A stretch of 44,307 nt of DNA from JABMMZ01 sp044341025 (GCA_044341025.1 JBIISM010000017.1:1-44307), one strand, 5' to 3'; positions 27,940 to 36,863 are shown, counted from the first letter of the stretch. Translations and numbers: made by a program. Notes: generated by a model not told the origin, from the sequence alone.

Positions 27940-29697
27940 TTATTGTATGCTAATTTGAAAAGGCAAGCGCATTTGGAATCCTTGCACAGACAATCCAGCT
28001 TGTAGTGATTTGTAATAGGTGTAAAAAATGCCTAAGTCAGACGCCATTTTTTTGTCCATCATACTAGAAGACGTGTTTTGGAAAAATTGGGTAAATGGAT
28101 CTTCAATCTTAGGGTATTCAGCTATGCTGTAAGTTTTGATTTTTGCCATATAGGCTGCAATTTTTATGGCCTCGTTGATGCCACCATAAGAATCGATCAA
28201 TTTATGTTTTAAAGCTTGTTTGGCTGTCCACACGTGGCCTTGAGCAACGGCTTCAACCGATGCACTGTCAAGGTTTCTGCCTTTTTCAACCACATTGGTA
28301 AAGTCTTCGTAAATACGGTTGACCATGTTTTGAAGGTACATGCGGTCAACCTCGGTAAGTGCTTGGTCAACGCGACCGAAATCAGAATACTGGCCAGTTT
28401 TAACGGTTTCAAAACTCAAGCCCATTTTGTTCACCAATAGTTCGTGCATGTTGGGGAACAAACCAAACACACCAATGGAACCTGTTATAGTATTAGGCAG
28501 AGCGATTATAGAATCGGCAAAAGCACTGATGTAATATCCACCACTTGCTGCCACATCGCTCATAGAGACTACCACTGGTTTGATGCCTTTACAAAGTGCA
28601 ATTTCACGGGCAATCACATCACTGGCCATTGAACTTCCACCTGGGGAGTTAACACGTAAAACAATGGCTTTAACATTTTTGTCTTCTCTTGCTTTGGCTA
28701 TGGCTTTTGCCATTGTGATAGAACCAATGGAATTTTGATTGCCTTCGCCATCTATTATTTCACCCACTGCATAAACCACGGCTATTTTATCTTTGCTGTC
28801 TTCGGCTTCTTTGTCTTGTTTTGAGTAAACGCCCGCTTTAACCATATTTAATTCATCTTTGGCTTTAACCTTGATGCGTTTTTTCATGCTGTTCAAAATG
28901 TCGTCGTTGTAGGCGATACGGTCAATCAACCCAAAACTAACGGCTTGTGCTGGTGTTTGTATGCTGAAATCGTTAAAGGCTTTGCTAATTACTGCGGTAT
29001 CTAAATGTCTGCTTTCTCCTATGCTTGTAAGTAAGGTAGAATATAAATCGTTAAGGTAGTCGGTAATTTGGCTTCGGTTTTCAGGGCTTAAATCCTTGCG
29101 GGAGAAGGCTTCGATGGCCCCTTTGTATGCACCTACTTTTACGAATTGCATATCAACCCCAAGTTTTTCAAGTGCACCTTTAAAGAACATGACATTGGCG
29201 GTAAGACCGTTGAACAATACACTTCCTGATTTTTCTAAAAAGATAGAATCAGATACACTGGCTAGGTAGTAATTTTTTTCATCGTAGTATGGCGCCATGG
29301 TGTATACAAATTTGCCTGACTTTTTAAAATCGGCCAAGGCATTTCTGATTTCCAAAATACTAGCGTAGCCCGTTCCATTTACATTTGTTTTTAAGTAAAT
29401 GCCTTTGATTTTAGAATCTCCTTTGGCTGTTTTAATTGCTTCAAGGATTTTATCTAGACCTAAGAATTTTATTTCGCCTTCTGGGTTGAAAATGCTCATT
29501 AAGTCTGCATCTGTTCTTTCAGGAACATCGTAATCTACACGCAACTCTAAAATTGAATTGTCTTTAACACTTACTGTTTTTTTACTGCTTGAGCTAATAA
29601 GTCCCATAACGGTAAAGAACAATAGCACCCCAAGAAATATGAAGGTGATAAAGAGACCAACAATGGTTGCAAATGTGTATTTTAAAAATTCTTTCAT
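27940..29697 (-). CDS. sppA: signal peptide peptidase SppA, 67K type
   Basis: A 585-residue membrane-anchored serine protease that degrades cleaved signal peptides. One N-terminal membrane helix (FATIVGLFITFIFLGVLLFF) is followed by two tandem SppA/ClpP-fold domains. The catalytic Lys lies in KVGAYKGAIEAFSRKDLSPENR in the first repeat and the nucleophilic Ser in MSDVAASGGYYIS in the second. Length agrees with E. coli SppA. Upstream gene of a probable two-gene protease operon with the subtilisin. Confidence 0.93.
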   Translation of the reverse strand: MKEFLKYTFATIVGLFITFIFLGVLLFFTVMGLISSSSKKTVSVKDNSILELRVDYDVPERTDADLMSIFNPEGEIKFLGLDKILEAIKTAKGDSKIKGIYLKTNVNGTGYASILEIRNALADFKKSGKFVYTMAPYYDEKNYYLASVSDSIFLEKSGSVLFNGLTANVMFFKGALEKLGVDMQFVKVGAYKGAIEAFSRKDLSPENRSQITDYLNDLYSTLLTSIGESRHLDTAVISKAFNDFSIQTPAQAVSFGLIDRIAYNDDILNSMKKRIKVKAKDELNMVKAGVYSKQDKEAEDSKDKIAVVYAVGEIIDGEGNQNSIGSITMAKAIAKAREDKNVKAIVLRVNSPGGSSMASDVIAREIALCKGIKPVVVSMSDVAASGGYYISAFADSIIALPNTITGSIGVFGLFPNMHELLVNKMGLSFETVKTGQYSDFGRVDQALTEVDRMYLQNMVNRIYEDFTNVVEKGRNLDSASVEAVAQGHVWTAKQALKHKLIDSYGGINEAIKIAAYMAKIKTYSIAEYPKIEDPFTQFFQNTSSSMMDKKMASDLGIFYTYYKSLQAGLSVQGFQMRLPFQISIQ

Positions 29698-29940
29698 GTC
29701 TGATTACGCTAATGAACTTGCAAAATAAAGCTGTCTTGTAAGCTTGTTCTTTCATATTCGATAAACGTCAAAATAAGGGGATGAAAGCATGTAACCTTGA
29801 AATAAAACCAAGGTAAATTGCAGCAAAAGTTTTCACTTTGTTAAAAACAACAGTTATGAAATATCTATTTTAAATTCTGTTTTTTGCCACTTTGTCTTAA
29901 ATGATGATAAATTGTGGCTACATTCTTCAAAAATCAAATG

Positions 29941-29948
29941 TATTTTTG
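29941..29948 (+). promoter_or_regulatory. -7 element of purB
   Basis: TATTTTTG matches TAnnTTTG and ends 5 bases before the ATG at 29954. It lies within a longer open frame from 29912, which it therefore argues against. The remaining divergent sppA-purB spacer (29698-29940) shows nothing else I can identify. Confidence 0.55.
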
Positions 29949-29953
29949 CAGCG

Positions 29954-31300
29954 ATGTTATTGAATGAACTCACTGCCATAAGTCCTGTAGACGGTCGTTA
30001 CCGCTCTAAAACGGAAAGTTTAGCCAAATATTTTTCAGAATTCGGATTGATTAAATACCGTGTTCAAGTAGAAGTTGAGTATTTGATTTATTTAAATTCT
30101 ATCGGTTTGAAAGGTTTTGATACCCTATTCAGCAACGAACAAGTTTCAGCTTTGCGTGGCATTTATCAAAATTTCACAGAGGCCATGGCATTGACCATTA
30201 AGGAGACTGAGAAAACCACCAACCACGATGTGAAAGCGGTTGAGTACTTCTTGAAGGCTGAGTTGGACAAATTGAATTTGAGCCACGAAAAAGAGTGGGT
30301 GCATTTCGGTTTGACCTCACAAGACATCAACAACACCGCCATTCCTTTAAGTTTAAAAGAAGCTTTGCAAGATGTTGTTTTGCCAAGTTTGCAAAACATC
30401 ATTGCTGTTTTAGATAAAATGGCAACAGCTTACAATGAAGTGCCGATGTTGGCTAGAACCCATGGACAGGCTGCCAGTCCGACGAAATTAGGCAAAGAAA
30501 TTATGGTCTTTGTTTCCCGTTTGAAAGTGCAATACGAGCAGTTGATGATGATCCCTTTCTCTGCGAAATTTGGCGGTGCAACAGGAAACTTCAATGCACA
30601 TTACATTGCTTTCCCTGATAAGAATTGGCAAGACTTCGGAAATGGATTTGTAGAGAATGTTTTAAAATTAAACAGAAGTTATCCAACCACGCAAATAGAG
30701 CACTACGATAATTTAGCTGCGATGTTTGATGTGTTCAAACGCATAGACACCATTTTAATTGATTTGAGCCGTGACATTTGGCAGTACATATCGATGGACT
30801 ATTTCAAACAGAAATTAAAAGCTGGCGAAATAGGTAGTAGTGCAATGCCACATAAAGTCAATCCAATTGACTTTGAAAATGCCGAAGGTAACTTAGGGAT
30901 AGCAAATGCCATCTTTGAGCACCTGTCTGCGAAGCTGCCAATATCAAGATTGCAAAGAGACTTAACCGACTCAACGGTTTTGCGTAATATAGGTGTTCCA
31001 TTTTCACATTGTTTAATTGCGTTTGCAAGTTTGGAAAAAGGCTTGGGCAAATTAATCTTAAACCAAGATGCCATAGCCCGCGACTTAGATAACAATTGGG
31101 CGGTGGTAGCTGAGGCCATACAAACCATTTTAAGAAGCATAGGCTATCCAAATCCGTATGAAGCATTGAAAGATTTAACGCGCACCAATTCACATATTGG
31201 TGAAGCTGAGATTAAAGCTTTCGTAGAGCAATTGAATGTGCCGGAAGATGTTAAGTCGCGCTTGAGACTTATCAGTCCTTCGACTTATACGGGGGCGTAA
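29954..31300 (+). CDS. purB: adenylosuccinate lyase
   Basis: A 448-residue enzyme of purine synthesis that cleaves SAICAR and adenylosuccinate to release fumarate. It starts MLLNELTAISPVDGRYRSKT, typical of the E. coli PurB type, with the His motifs KETEKTTNHDVKAVEYFL and ARTHGQAASPTKLG, and the fumarase-superfamily signature GEIGSSAMPHKVNPIDFENAEGN. A longer frame from 29912 exists, but the ATG at 29954 gives the conserved N-terminus and follows a promoter element. Confidence 0.96.
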   Translation: MLLNELTAISPVDGRYRSKTESLAKYFSEFGLIKYRVQVEVEYLIYLNSIGLKGFDTLFSNEQVSALRGIYQNFTEAMALTIKETEKTTNHDVKAVEYFLKAELDKLNLSHEKEWVHFGLTSQDINNTAIPLSLKEALQDVVLPSLQNIIAVLDKMATAYNEVPMLARTHGQAASPTKLGKEIMVFVSRLKVQYEQLMMIPFSAKFGGATGNFNAHYIAFPDKNWQDFGNGFVENVLKLNRSYPTTQIEHYDNLAAMFDVFKRIDTILIDLSRDIWQYISMDYFKQKLKAGEIGSSAMPHKVNPIDFENAEGNLGIANAIFEHLSAKLPISRLQRDLTDSTVLRNIGVPFSHCLIAFASLEKGLGKLILNQDAIARDLDNNWAVVAEAIQTILRSIGYPNPYEALKDLTRTNSHIGEAEIKAFVEQLNVPEDVKSRLRLISPSTYTGA

Positions 31301-31353
31301 TTGCTTGTTTTTTTGGTAGTTCTATGGCTGATGAACTCTGAGCGAATTAACTT

Positions 31354-31512
31354 TTACTTTCTCAAAACCAATTTCATCATCAAATCTATTTGATCTTAGG
31401 GCCCAAATTTAAAGATGTGTTGCTCGAATGCCACAAAACCATTTTTCTTGTGAAAGTTAATGGCACGTTTGTTTTCTTTTGATTGGCAATAAATAAAACT
31501 TGATCTTTTCTT
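31354..31512 (-). pseudogene. remnant of a GNAT acetyltransferase (C-terminal part)
   Basis: Reading the minus strand from 31512 gives SSFIYCQSKENKRAINFHKK, then NGFVAFEQHIFKFGP, a stop (31396-31398), and in the same frame DQIDLMMKLVLRK. The NKRAINFHKKNGF stretch and the DQIDLMMKL tail match the last strands of GNAT N-acetyltransferases. The upstream end is closed by TGA at 31513-31515, so only about 50 codons remain. The N-terminal acetyl-CoA site is missing. It lies 26 bases downstream of the small MIase-like gene and fills much of the 238-base gap after purB. Confidence 0.6.
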
Positions 31513-31538
31513 TCATTTTGAGACTAAAAGATTCCTAT

Positions 31539-31805
31539 TTAAAACTGCAGAATCAAATTCAGGTATTCTATGCTTTTTTGCAATTTGTAAAAAGGCAGTT
31601 CCTTCATTTTTTCTTTAACTTGTTCTTCATCCAATCCTTTGAATATTAAGACAGCACCGTTGCGGGTTTGTCTTAAAAATAAGTGTTCTAAAATGCCTTC
31701 TTCTTTCCATTTAGCTACAATTTCTTGCTCGTGTTTTAATATCTCTGGGAAGTTGCTAGGAATGTTCTCCATGTCTAGCGTTAGTATGGCTTGTACTCTG
31801 TTCAT
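31539..31805 (-). CDS. small MIase/YciI-like protein
   Basis: An 88-residue protein with predicted ferredoxin-like beta-alpha-beta pattern. The pattern HEQEIVAKWKEEGILEHLFL, then GAVLIFKGLDEEQVKEKMKELPFY, resembles muconolactone isomerase-like and YciI-like small proteins, which often act as dimers. A catalytic role is not apparent. It is 71 bases downstream of the WapI-type gene on the same strand. Confidence 0.55.
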   Translation of the reverse strand: MNRVQAILTLDMENIPSNFPEILKHEQEIVAKWKEEGILEHLFLRQTRNGAVLIFKGLDEEQVKEKMKELPFYKLQKSIEYLNLILQF

Positions 31806-31876
31806 ATTTTTGTTGTATGTATAATATTTCGCTATGTTTTATGTGTTTTAAACATGTTTAATTTGGATCTCAATTT

Positions 31877-32326
31877 TCATTCTCTCACCGGGAATTTTTC
31901 TAATTCACTTTCTAATTCTGTGATGATTCGCTTAAGTTCAGCTTCATCCGCATTGAATATGAAGCAAGATTCTGCATTGTTTTTTGCAAAAGGTGGCCTA
32001 CTTTCAGCGTCTAGTTTTATTTGAAATTTCTTTACTTTTTCAGCGTATTCATTTAGAAGGGCGAGAGAAATATTGGGTTCAAGGTTTGAAATTTCAGTGA
32101 ATTTAGGCTTTTCATTGTTGGCTATTGTTTTAAACCACTCAATTAATGCTTTGACATCCCAGGTTAAGAGGGATGGGTCTATTGTTTCCCATTTCCAATC
32201 TGCATTTTCAACTTTTAGGCAAATATCTAACCAATTTGCGTCATAATCTTTGTTAAGCGTGTCGGGGAATTCATAGTTGTGAATTTTTAGTTCAACTGTT
32301 TGATTGTTTTCGCAATTAAGAATCAT
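31877..32326 (-). CDS. WapI-type immunity protein
   Basis: A 149-residue soluble acidic protein. The N-terminal half (KIHNYEFPDTLNKDYDANWLDICLKVENADWKWETIDPSLLTWDVKALIEWF) resembles the WapI family of immunity proteins against polymorphic contact-dependent toxins. A short acidic helix closes the chain. No toxin gene is visible nearby, so it would be an orphan immunity gene, or a protein with another use of the fold. The 212 bases upstream contain no gene I can support. Confidence 0.6.
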   Translation of the reverse strand: MILNCENNQTVELKIHNYEFPDTLNKDYDANWLDICLKVENADWKWETIDPSLLTWDVKALIEWFKTIANNEKPKFTEISNLEPNISLALLNEYAEKVKKFQIKLDAESRPPFAKNNAESCFIFNADEAELKRIITELESELEKFPVRE

Positions 32327-32538
32327 AATTGTATTTGGATTGTTTTTTACTCTAAAAATGAATCAATATATTTTTTTAGCTGCTAACACAATTATTTTAA
32401 ATTTGAATCATTCTGAATTGCACTAATATTTTAGTTCATTTTCATTATTCAAATATATTGTTTTAATGCAAAATGACAAATGAAGAAATCATGGAGACTT
32501 GCTTCGTTCTATTTTTCTATTAATAATGCAATAAACGC

Positions 32539-33984
32539 TTATTCCATTAATGTCTTAGCGCATCCTCCTCGTGTAATATTGCCTTCTTGTAACACCACAT
32601 CGCTGTGAAGAAATTCCGCTGCGGCCCTCGATTCTTTTACCTTTACCGCGCTGCGCGTCATCATTTCTTTTTCAAACTCAGTGAGTATCTGTGCTCTTAA
32701 TCCAAGCGCGCGCCATTTATTTGATGATTTGCAATCGATGTAAATGCTTCTTGCCAATGCCAGAGCATCTAACAAGGCTTGATTGGCCCCTTGTCCTTTA
32801 AACGGACTCATAGGGTGGGCGGCATCGCCGATTAAAGTGATAGGACCAGCGCTTTTCATCCATTCGGCTTGCAACAATTCCCTGTCGTAAACCGGATAAC
32901 CCGAAATATTGGTTTCTGCTGTTGCAGCTAGGATACTAGGGATGGGCTCATGCCATTGTATTCGTCTACAGGCTTCTTCTTTTAAAGCATAAGCACCTTT
33001 AGCGCTTAATACTTTGGCCTCGTCTTCTTTCATTGGAAAACTTAATTGCCACATCACTGAATCGGCATCATAAGGCATCATATATATGCGCTCGTGTCCA
33101 TTGGCTGTTTGAAACACCGTGGCAGAATCGAGCAGATTGCTTTGGATGTCATGCAAGGCGCTTAGTTTACAAATGCCTAAAATAACGATACAACCCAGGT
33201 AAAGCAGTGGGGTAGTTTGATCTCCAATAATCAGGTTGCGCACGGCACTTCTTATTCCATCGGCACCCACCACCAAATCAGTGTTTATTTTTTTTGAGTT
33301 GCCGTTTACCATAAAACTCAATTCCACTTTGTTTTGCTCAGTGGTTTTTATTTCGCTCAGTTGATGCCCCCATTCTACTTTGGCATGCCCACCGAGTTGA
33401 TTAAGCAAAGCCAAACGCAATTCCTGGCGGGCAATGTGTATATTGTGTATGTTGTTTTTTCGAGGTGCGGCATTGGGTTCGTTTTCCATCCACTTGCGCA
33501 TGCCCCATTCGCCAAGCACTTTGCCTTCTGGATTGTGCACCACATGTTTGGTAGAAACCACACCTTTGTTTAAGGTCAAAATTCCCAATCCGGCCATCGC
33601 TTTACTGGCTTGTTGTAGGGTTAAGCCATAGCCTTGCGAGCGTGCGTCAAAACTATGGTCGCGTTCATATAAAGTAAACGGAATGCCCCTGTGCAAACAA
33701 GCTACAGCAAGTGCAACCCCCGCAATCCCAGCGCCAATGATGGCCACATGTGGATAAAGCGCTGTATCGAGAGTAGGAGGGGCAAGAGCCGGAATAAGTC
33801 CTTTGCCTTCACAGATTGTACAATTTTCTAAATGGAATTTAGGAGGAGGCGCTTCAGTTTCTTCACCTGAATTAAGCAAAGGATGGTAAGGTTTTTTTGC
33901 GTTCTTTTTAATCAAGCGGTTTTTTTTACCGAGTCCTTGACACGCATCACAAACGTTCCAATCTGGGGTCTTAAGGTTCTCCAT
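32539..33984 (-). CDS. FAD-dependent monooxygenase with N-terminal zinc-ribbon-like module
   Basis: A 481-residue enzyme. The first 85 residues carry two CxxCxGxG-type motifs (CDACQGLG and CTICEGKG) as in DnaJ-like zinc modules. A p-hydroxybenzoate hydroxylase-fold domain follows: dinucleotide motif AIIGAGIAGVALA, the VVGADGIRSAVR (DG) motif, and the FAD ribose-binding GDAAHPMSPFKGQGANQALLDAL. The substrate is probably an aromatic compound but cannot be named. A frame extends upstream to a TTG at 34074; the ATG at 33984 fits the family N-terminus better. Confidence 0.8.
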   Translation of the reverse strand: MENLKTPDWNVCDACQGLGKKNRLIKKNAKKPYHPLLNSGEETEAPPPKFHLENCTICEGKGLIPALAPPTLDTALYPHVAIIGAGIAGVALAVACLHRGIPFTLYERDHSFDARSQGYGLTLQQASKAMAGLGILTLNKGVVSTKHVVHNPEGKVLGEWGMRKWMENEPNAAPRKNNIHNIHIARQELRLALLNQLGGHAKVEWGHQLSEIKTTEQNKVELSFMVNGNSKKINTDLVVGADGIRSAVRNLIIGDQTTPLLYLGCIVILGICKLSALHDIQSNLLDSATVFQTANGHERIYMMPYDADSVMWQLSFPMKEDEAKVLSAKGAYALKEEACRRIQWHEPIPSILAATAETNISGYPVYDRELLQAEWMKSAGPITLIGDAAHPMSPFKGQGANQALLDALALARSIYIDCKSSNKWRALGLRAQILTEFEKEMMTRSAVKVKESRAAAEFLHSDVVLQEGNITRGGCAKTLME

Positions 33985-34109
33985 TGTTATGGTCTGCTTA
34001 TTTGTAGGGCCTAATATTTTGTAAAAATCGGCTTCATTAAAGCTTTCTGAACTACCAGATTCTCCAACTTTCAATTCTTTTGCTTTTATTGTTTTTGATT
34101 TAATGCCGC

Positions 34110-34150
34110 CTATTTTATAAACTGCCGTTATGCGTTCGGATTTCTTTTAT
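34110..34150 (-). repeat. half attC-like site at the left edge of the array
   Basis: On the plus strand GTTATGCGTTCGG (34127-34139) is nearly the same as GTTGTGCGTTCGG, one end of the full site at 42.7 kb, and like it lies directly 3' of a minus-strand gene (stop at 34156). No complementary partner arm was found on the other side, so this seems a truncated site at the border of the cassette region. Confidence 0.4.
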
Positions 34151-34155
34151 GGACG

Positions 34156-35910
34156 TCATATTACCATGTTTTTAAGCTGTGTCTTTAAAAGTTCTTTTCG
34201 TTTCTGGATGAAGTTTTTGAAGTCAACTATATCAAGACTTTCGTTGGGAATTAGTTGATTTATTTTGTCAATGTTGTTTGTCGCAACCCAATCTTTTAGG
34301 GGTGATGCAAGTTTAGATTGATTTAATGTTCCATTAAGCAATTGAAGATTTCCAATTCCATTCCAGTTTGTCGGGTCTTTGTAAAAGTTGAAATCATCAT
34401 CAGTTTGGAAGTCTGTTCTATTAATTCCATTAAAGTAACTTGCAGGATGTAAATGGTCTTTGTGGTATTCTTGATTACCAAAGTTTAGATGAGAGTATAT
34501 TAAAGATAGAATTGCAAAACAGTCTGGCGCATCTTTTTGCGTTGTAAGTAAACCTTCGATTAGTTCATCGTCAAATGAAAGATTTTTGGCTGGATTGGCT
34601 TTAAATTCATCTTTGATTCTATCTAAGGGAAAAGAAGGTTGTTTTGAAGTGTCCGCTAACTCTGCTTTAATTGCTTTTCTTAAACCACCTAAAACCGTGT
34701 CAGATTGGCTGCCAAATACACCTTTAAGTAATGATGCACAAAGCCATTTTCTAATTAGTTGTTTGTCATCCTTATATTTGATTGGACTATTAATGTCGTT
34801 TTCAATTCCTCGATGATAGATGTAATAGATGATTGGAATGACCGCATTCTTTGCTCTTAAATTTTGATTGTTAAAACCAAGATTTGCAAGTAAAGTGAAT
34901 GCTTCTGTTATACTCTTATTAATTCTGTCCCAGTTTTTTTCAAAAATGATAACATTGCTTTGGTCAAAGTTTTTTACTTGAAACTTGATGTTATCATTAA
35001 ATAGCACGAGGCAAGTTTTTAAAACAAAATCTTTGTTGATTAGAAAACCAGGATTCCCAATTTCAAAAACTTTATTTACAACATTTGGTATTTCTTTCCT
35101 TGCATCTGATTTCCAATGTGCAGTGGTTATTGACATTAATAAATCAGAAAAACTTAATGGTTCACCGCCGCTATTGGTTCTAATGAAAATATCTAATACC
35201 GTGTCAATTTCCTGTGTTTTTTCAAGATAATAATTTATCAAAGGTTCTTTGAAAATGACCTCAAATAATTTTCTGATTGTTTTTTTTGTAAAATCTTTGT
35301 GAAGCCAACCTTTACTGTCTATGTAATTATCAATATCGCCTTGCGTCTTAAAGTTTAGAATGTCATTGATTTTATACCAAATTGAATTCGGGTCTTCGGA
35401 TTTTCTTTCAAATTCTTGCTTTGTTAGAAATTGAAAATCATAAATCATTTGCCTTTCGTTATCCTCTGGCAGTGCCTGCGACAAATTCAAGTAAAGATGT
35501 CGAGTTGGTAAATTCTCTTCGTTGTTAAACCACCATTTTCTTGGCAATTTATAAGCATACGAACCTTTTAGCCCAATGTATAAACTTGTTAGTCTTTGTT
35601 GACCGTCAATTACAGCTAAAAAATCTTTGTAGCCTTTGGTGTCAATATCTGGATTGTCTTCTTTGAAAAACTGTCGGTATTCGGTTAGGAACTGATAAAA
35701 CTTAAATTGATTCTTTACGTTGTCTTCTTTGACCTCCCAAAACATAAATGAGTTTATGGGGTATCCTCTCATTAAACTGTCAAACAGAATTTCAATTTGG
35801 TCGCTACTCCAAACAAACTTTCTTTGAATTGCAGGTAATAAATAGGTTCTGTCAACAATTTTATCAATTGCTTCTTTTATTGTTATTGGGTTTACAAATC
35901 CACTTGACAT
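34156..35910 (-). CDS. DUF262/DUF1524-type nuclease candidate (GmrSD-like)
   Basis: A 584-residue protein. The N-terminal DUF262 domain has LLPAIQRKFVWSSDQIEILFDSLMRGYPI and the conserved DGQQR motif (residues 102-106), which in GmrSD-type type IV restriction enzymes and BrxU acts in nucleotide binding and hydrolysis. The C-terminal part holds KDHLHPASYF and WNGIGNLQLLNGTLNQSK, similar to the His-containing DUF1524 nuclease motif. A stand-alone DUF262-DUF1524 protein suggests defence against phage with modified DNA, but this is inference. It is 57 bases after the M15-like gene and followed by a half attC-like site. Confidence 0.75.
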   Translation of the reverse strand: MSSGFVNPITIKEAIDKIVDRTYLLPAIQRKFVWSSDQIEILFDSLMRGYPINSFMFWEVKEDNVKNQFKFYQFLTEYRQFFKEDNPDIDTKGYKDFLAVIDGQQRLTSLYIGLKGSYAYKLPRKWWFNNEENLPTRHLYLNLSQALPEDNERQMIYDFQFLTKQEFERKSEDPNSIWYKINDILNFKTQGDIDNYIDSKGWLHKDFTKKTIRKLFEVIFKEPLINYYLEKTQEIDTVLDIFIRTNSGGEPLSFSDLLMSITTAHWKSDARKEIPNVVNKVFEIGNPGFLINKDFVLKTCLVLFNDNIKFQVKNFDQSNVIIFEKNWDRINKSITEAFTLLANLGFNNQNLRAKNAVIPIIYYIYHRGIENDINSPIKYKDDKQLIRKWLCASLLKGVFGSQSDTVLGGLRKAIKAELADTSKQPSFPLDRIKDEFKANPAKNLSFDDELIEGLLTTQKDAPDCFAILSLIYSHLNFGNQEYHKDHLHPASYFNGINRTDFQTDDDFNFYKDPTNWNGIGNLQLLNGTLNQSKLASPLKDWVATNNIDKINQLIPNESLDIVDFKNFIQKRKELLKTQLKNMVI

Positions 35911-35967
35911 ATTTTTTGAGATTTAAATAAATTATGGCCGAAGCTCCACATTCATTTAGATTGTTTT

Positions 35968-36564
35968 TTACTTACTATACCTTACTTTCTTTCCTCTTGT
36001 ATCTAGATGTATCATGTGTTTTGTGAAGTATCCAGCACCTTTTATGAAATAATCACCAAATCCACCAATCAATTCAGGATGCTCTCTTTCAACTTTGTTA
36101 TTTGAATTTTCAAGAATAGCGATATCCACATCGTTAAATCTGCCGTCTCCATTTATGTCAAAAATATAAATATCTATAGCTATCCCTTTTAAATGGTTTG
36201 ACTTTTTCGCGCTTTTACTTAATTTAGAATTTAAAATTTCGTATCTTTTTTGAGAAATAATAATCCAATTTGCTTCATAATTTTTATCAGCTAAATCTTT
36301 TTCAATAAGTTTAAGTTTATAAACTATTTTTTGGTCTGCACCCAGCAATCCCCCGGCAGTCATTAAACCATAACTTAATGCAGATAAAGTTATGAAAAAC
36401 AGAAAAATATTGACCAATGGGAATTTCTTTTCTTTGTTTTTTCTGACTAAATGAATTGAAAAAGTTAGAATAGAAGCAAATAAAATAGCGCCTATAATAC
36501 CAGCAAATACGAAAGCGCAAATAATTGACATTAATGTTCCAATGCTTATTATTGTTATTCTCAT
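35968..36564 (-). CDS. membrane protein with M15-like peptidase domain
   Basis: A 198-residue protein. Residues 1-75 form two or three membrane helices. The C-terminal domain (about 95-195) has the pattern S-x-H-x-x-G-x-A-x-D at 122-131 (SNHLKGIAID) and HLD at 186-188. These match the zinc ligands His, Asp and His of the M15/DUF882 carboxypeptidase group, which trims peptidoglycan cross-links. The domain is shorter than usual. A peptidoglycan role is therefore likely but not proven. The 300 bases upstream hold a decayed attC-like site. Confidence 0.55.
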   Translation of the reverse strand: MRITIISIGTLMSIICAFVFAGIIGAILFASILTFSIHLVRKNKEKKFPLVNIFLFFITLSALSYGLMTAGGLLGADQKIVYKLKLIEKDLADKNYEANWIIISQKRYEILNSKLSKSAKKSNHLKGIAIDIYIFDINGDGRFNDVDIAILENSNNKVEREHPELIGGFGDYFIKGAGYFTKHMIHLDTRGKKVRYSK

Positions 36565-36719
36565 TTTTTTAGATATTTCAAATAGTCTAGTTAAGATAAG
36601 TGTTTTTCTCTACAATAATATCTTGTAAAGCTGATTTTTCAAAGATAGTAGGATTTTTTTTATACTTCCTATTATTCTAATTTTTAAGTTGTTAAAGGAA
36701 CTCTTTTTGTTGCTTCACA

Positions 36720-36840
36720 CTCAATACCTTAAATACCCTACGTCAGTTCTTCGCGCCGCCTTATTTGGTCCTGTTGCGCCCGGAGGTCGGGGGGGCGATC
36801 TGTGGCAAGGCAATATTGCTTAAACGCTGTTATGGGCTGG
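36720..36840 (-). repeat. attC-like site 1 (decayed)
   Basis: GTTATGGGCTGG at 36829-36840 is identical to the end of sites 2 and 6a and lies just past the stop of the minus-strand papain-fold gene. Towards the other side is a GC-rich stretch (36755-36800) that is compositionally unlike its surroundings. I could not find a clear complementary arm, so this site looks partial. It occupies the gap 36565-36863. Confidence 0.4.
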
Positions 36841-36863
36841 TTTTTTGTCTTGCGTTGTTGTCA

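Noticed and set aside
29912..29953. Longer purB starting at 29912
   Set aside because: The extra 14 codons contain the TATTTTTG promoter element and are not part of the conserved PurB N-terminus.
32360..32560. Further attC-like site between the WapI-type gene and the FAD monooxygenase gene
   Set aside because: A GTGTTAGCAGC-like word (minus strand near 32390) is present, but no paired arms or shared centre were found, so the array cannot be extended there with confidence.
33985..34074. N-terminal extension of the FAD monooxygenase to a TTG start
   Set aside because: The family N-terminus fits the ATG at 33984 and the extension has no recognisable sequence.
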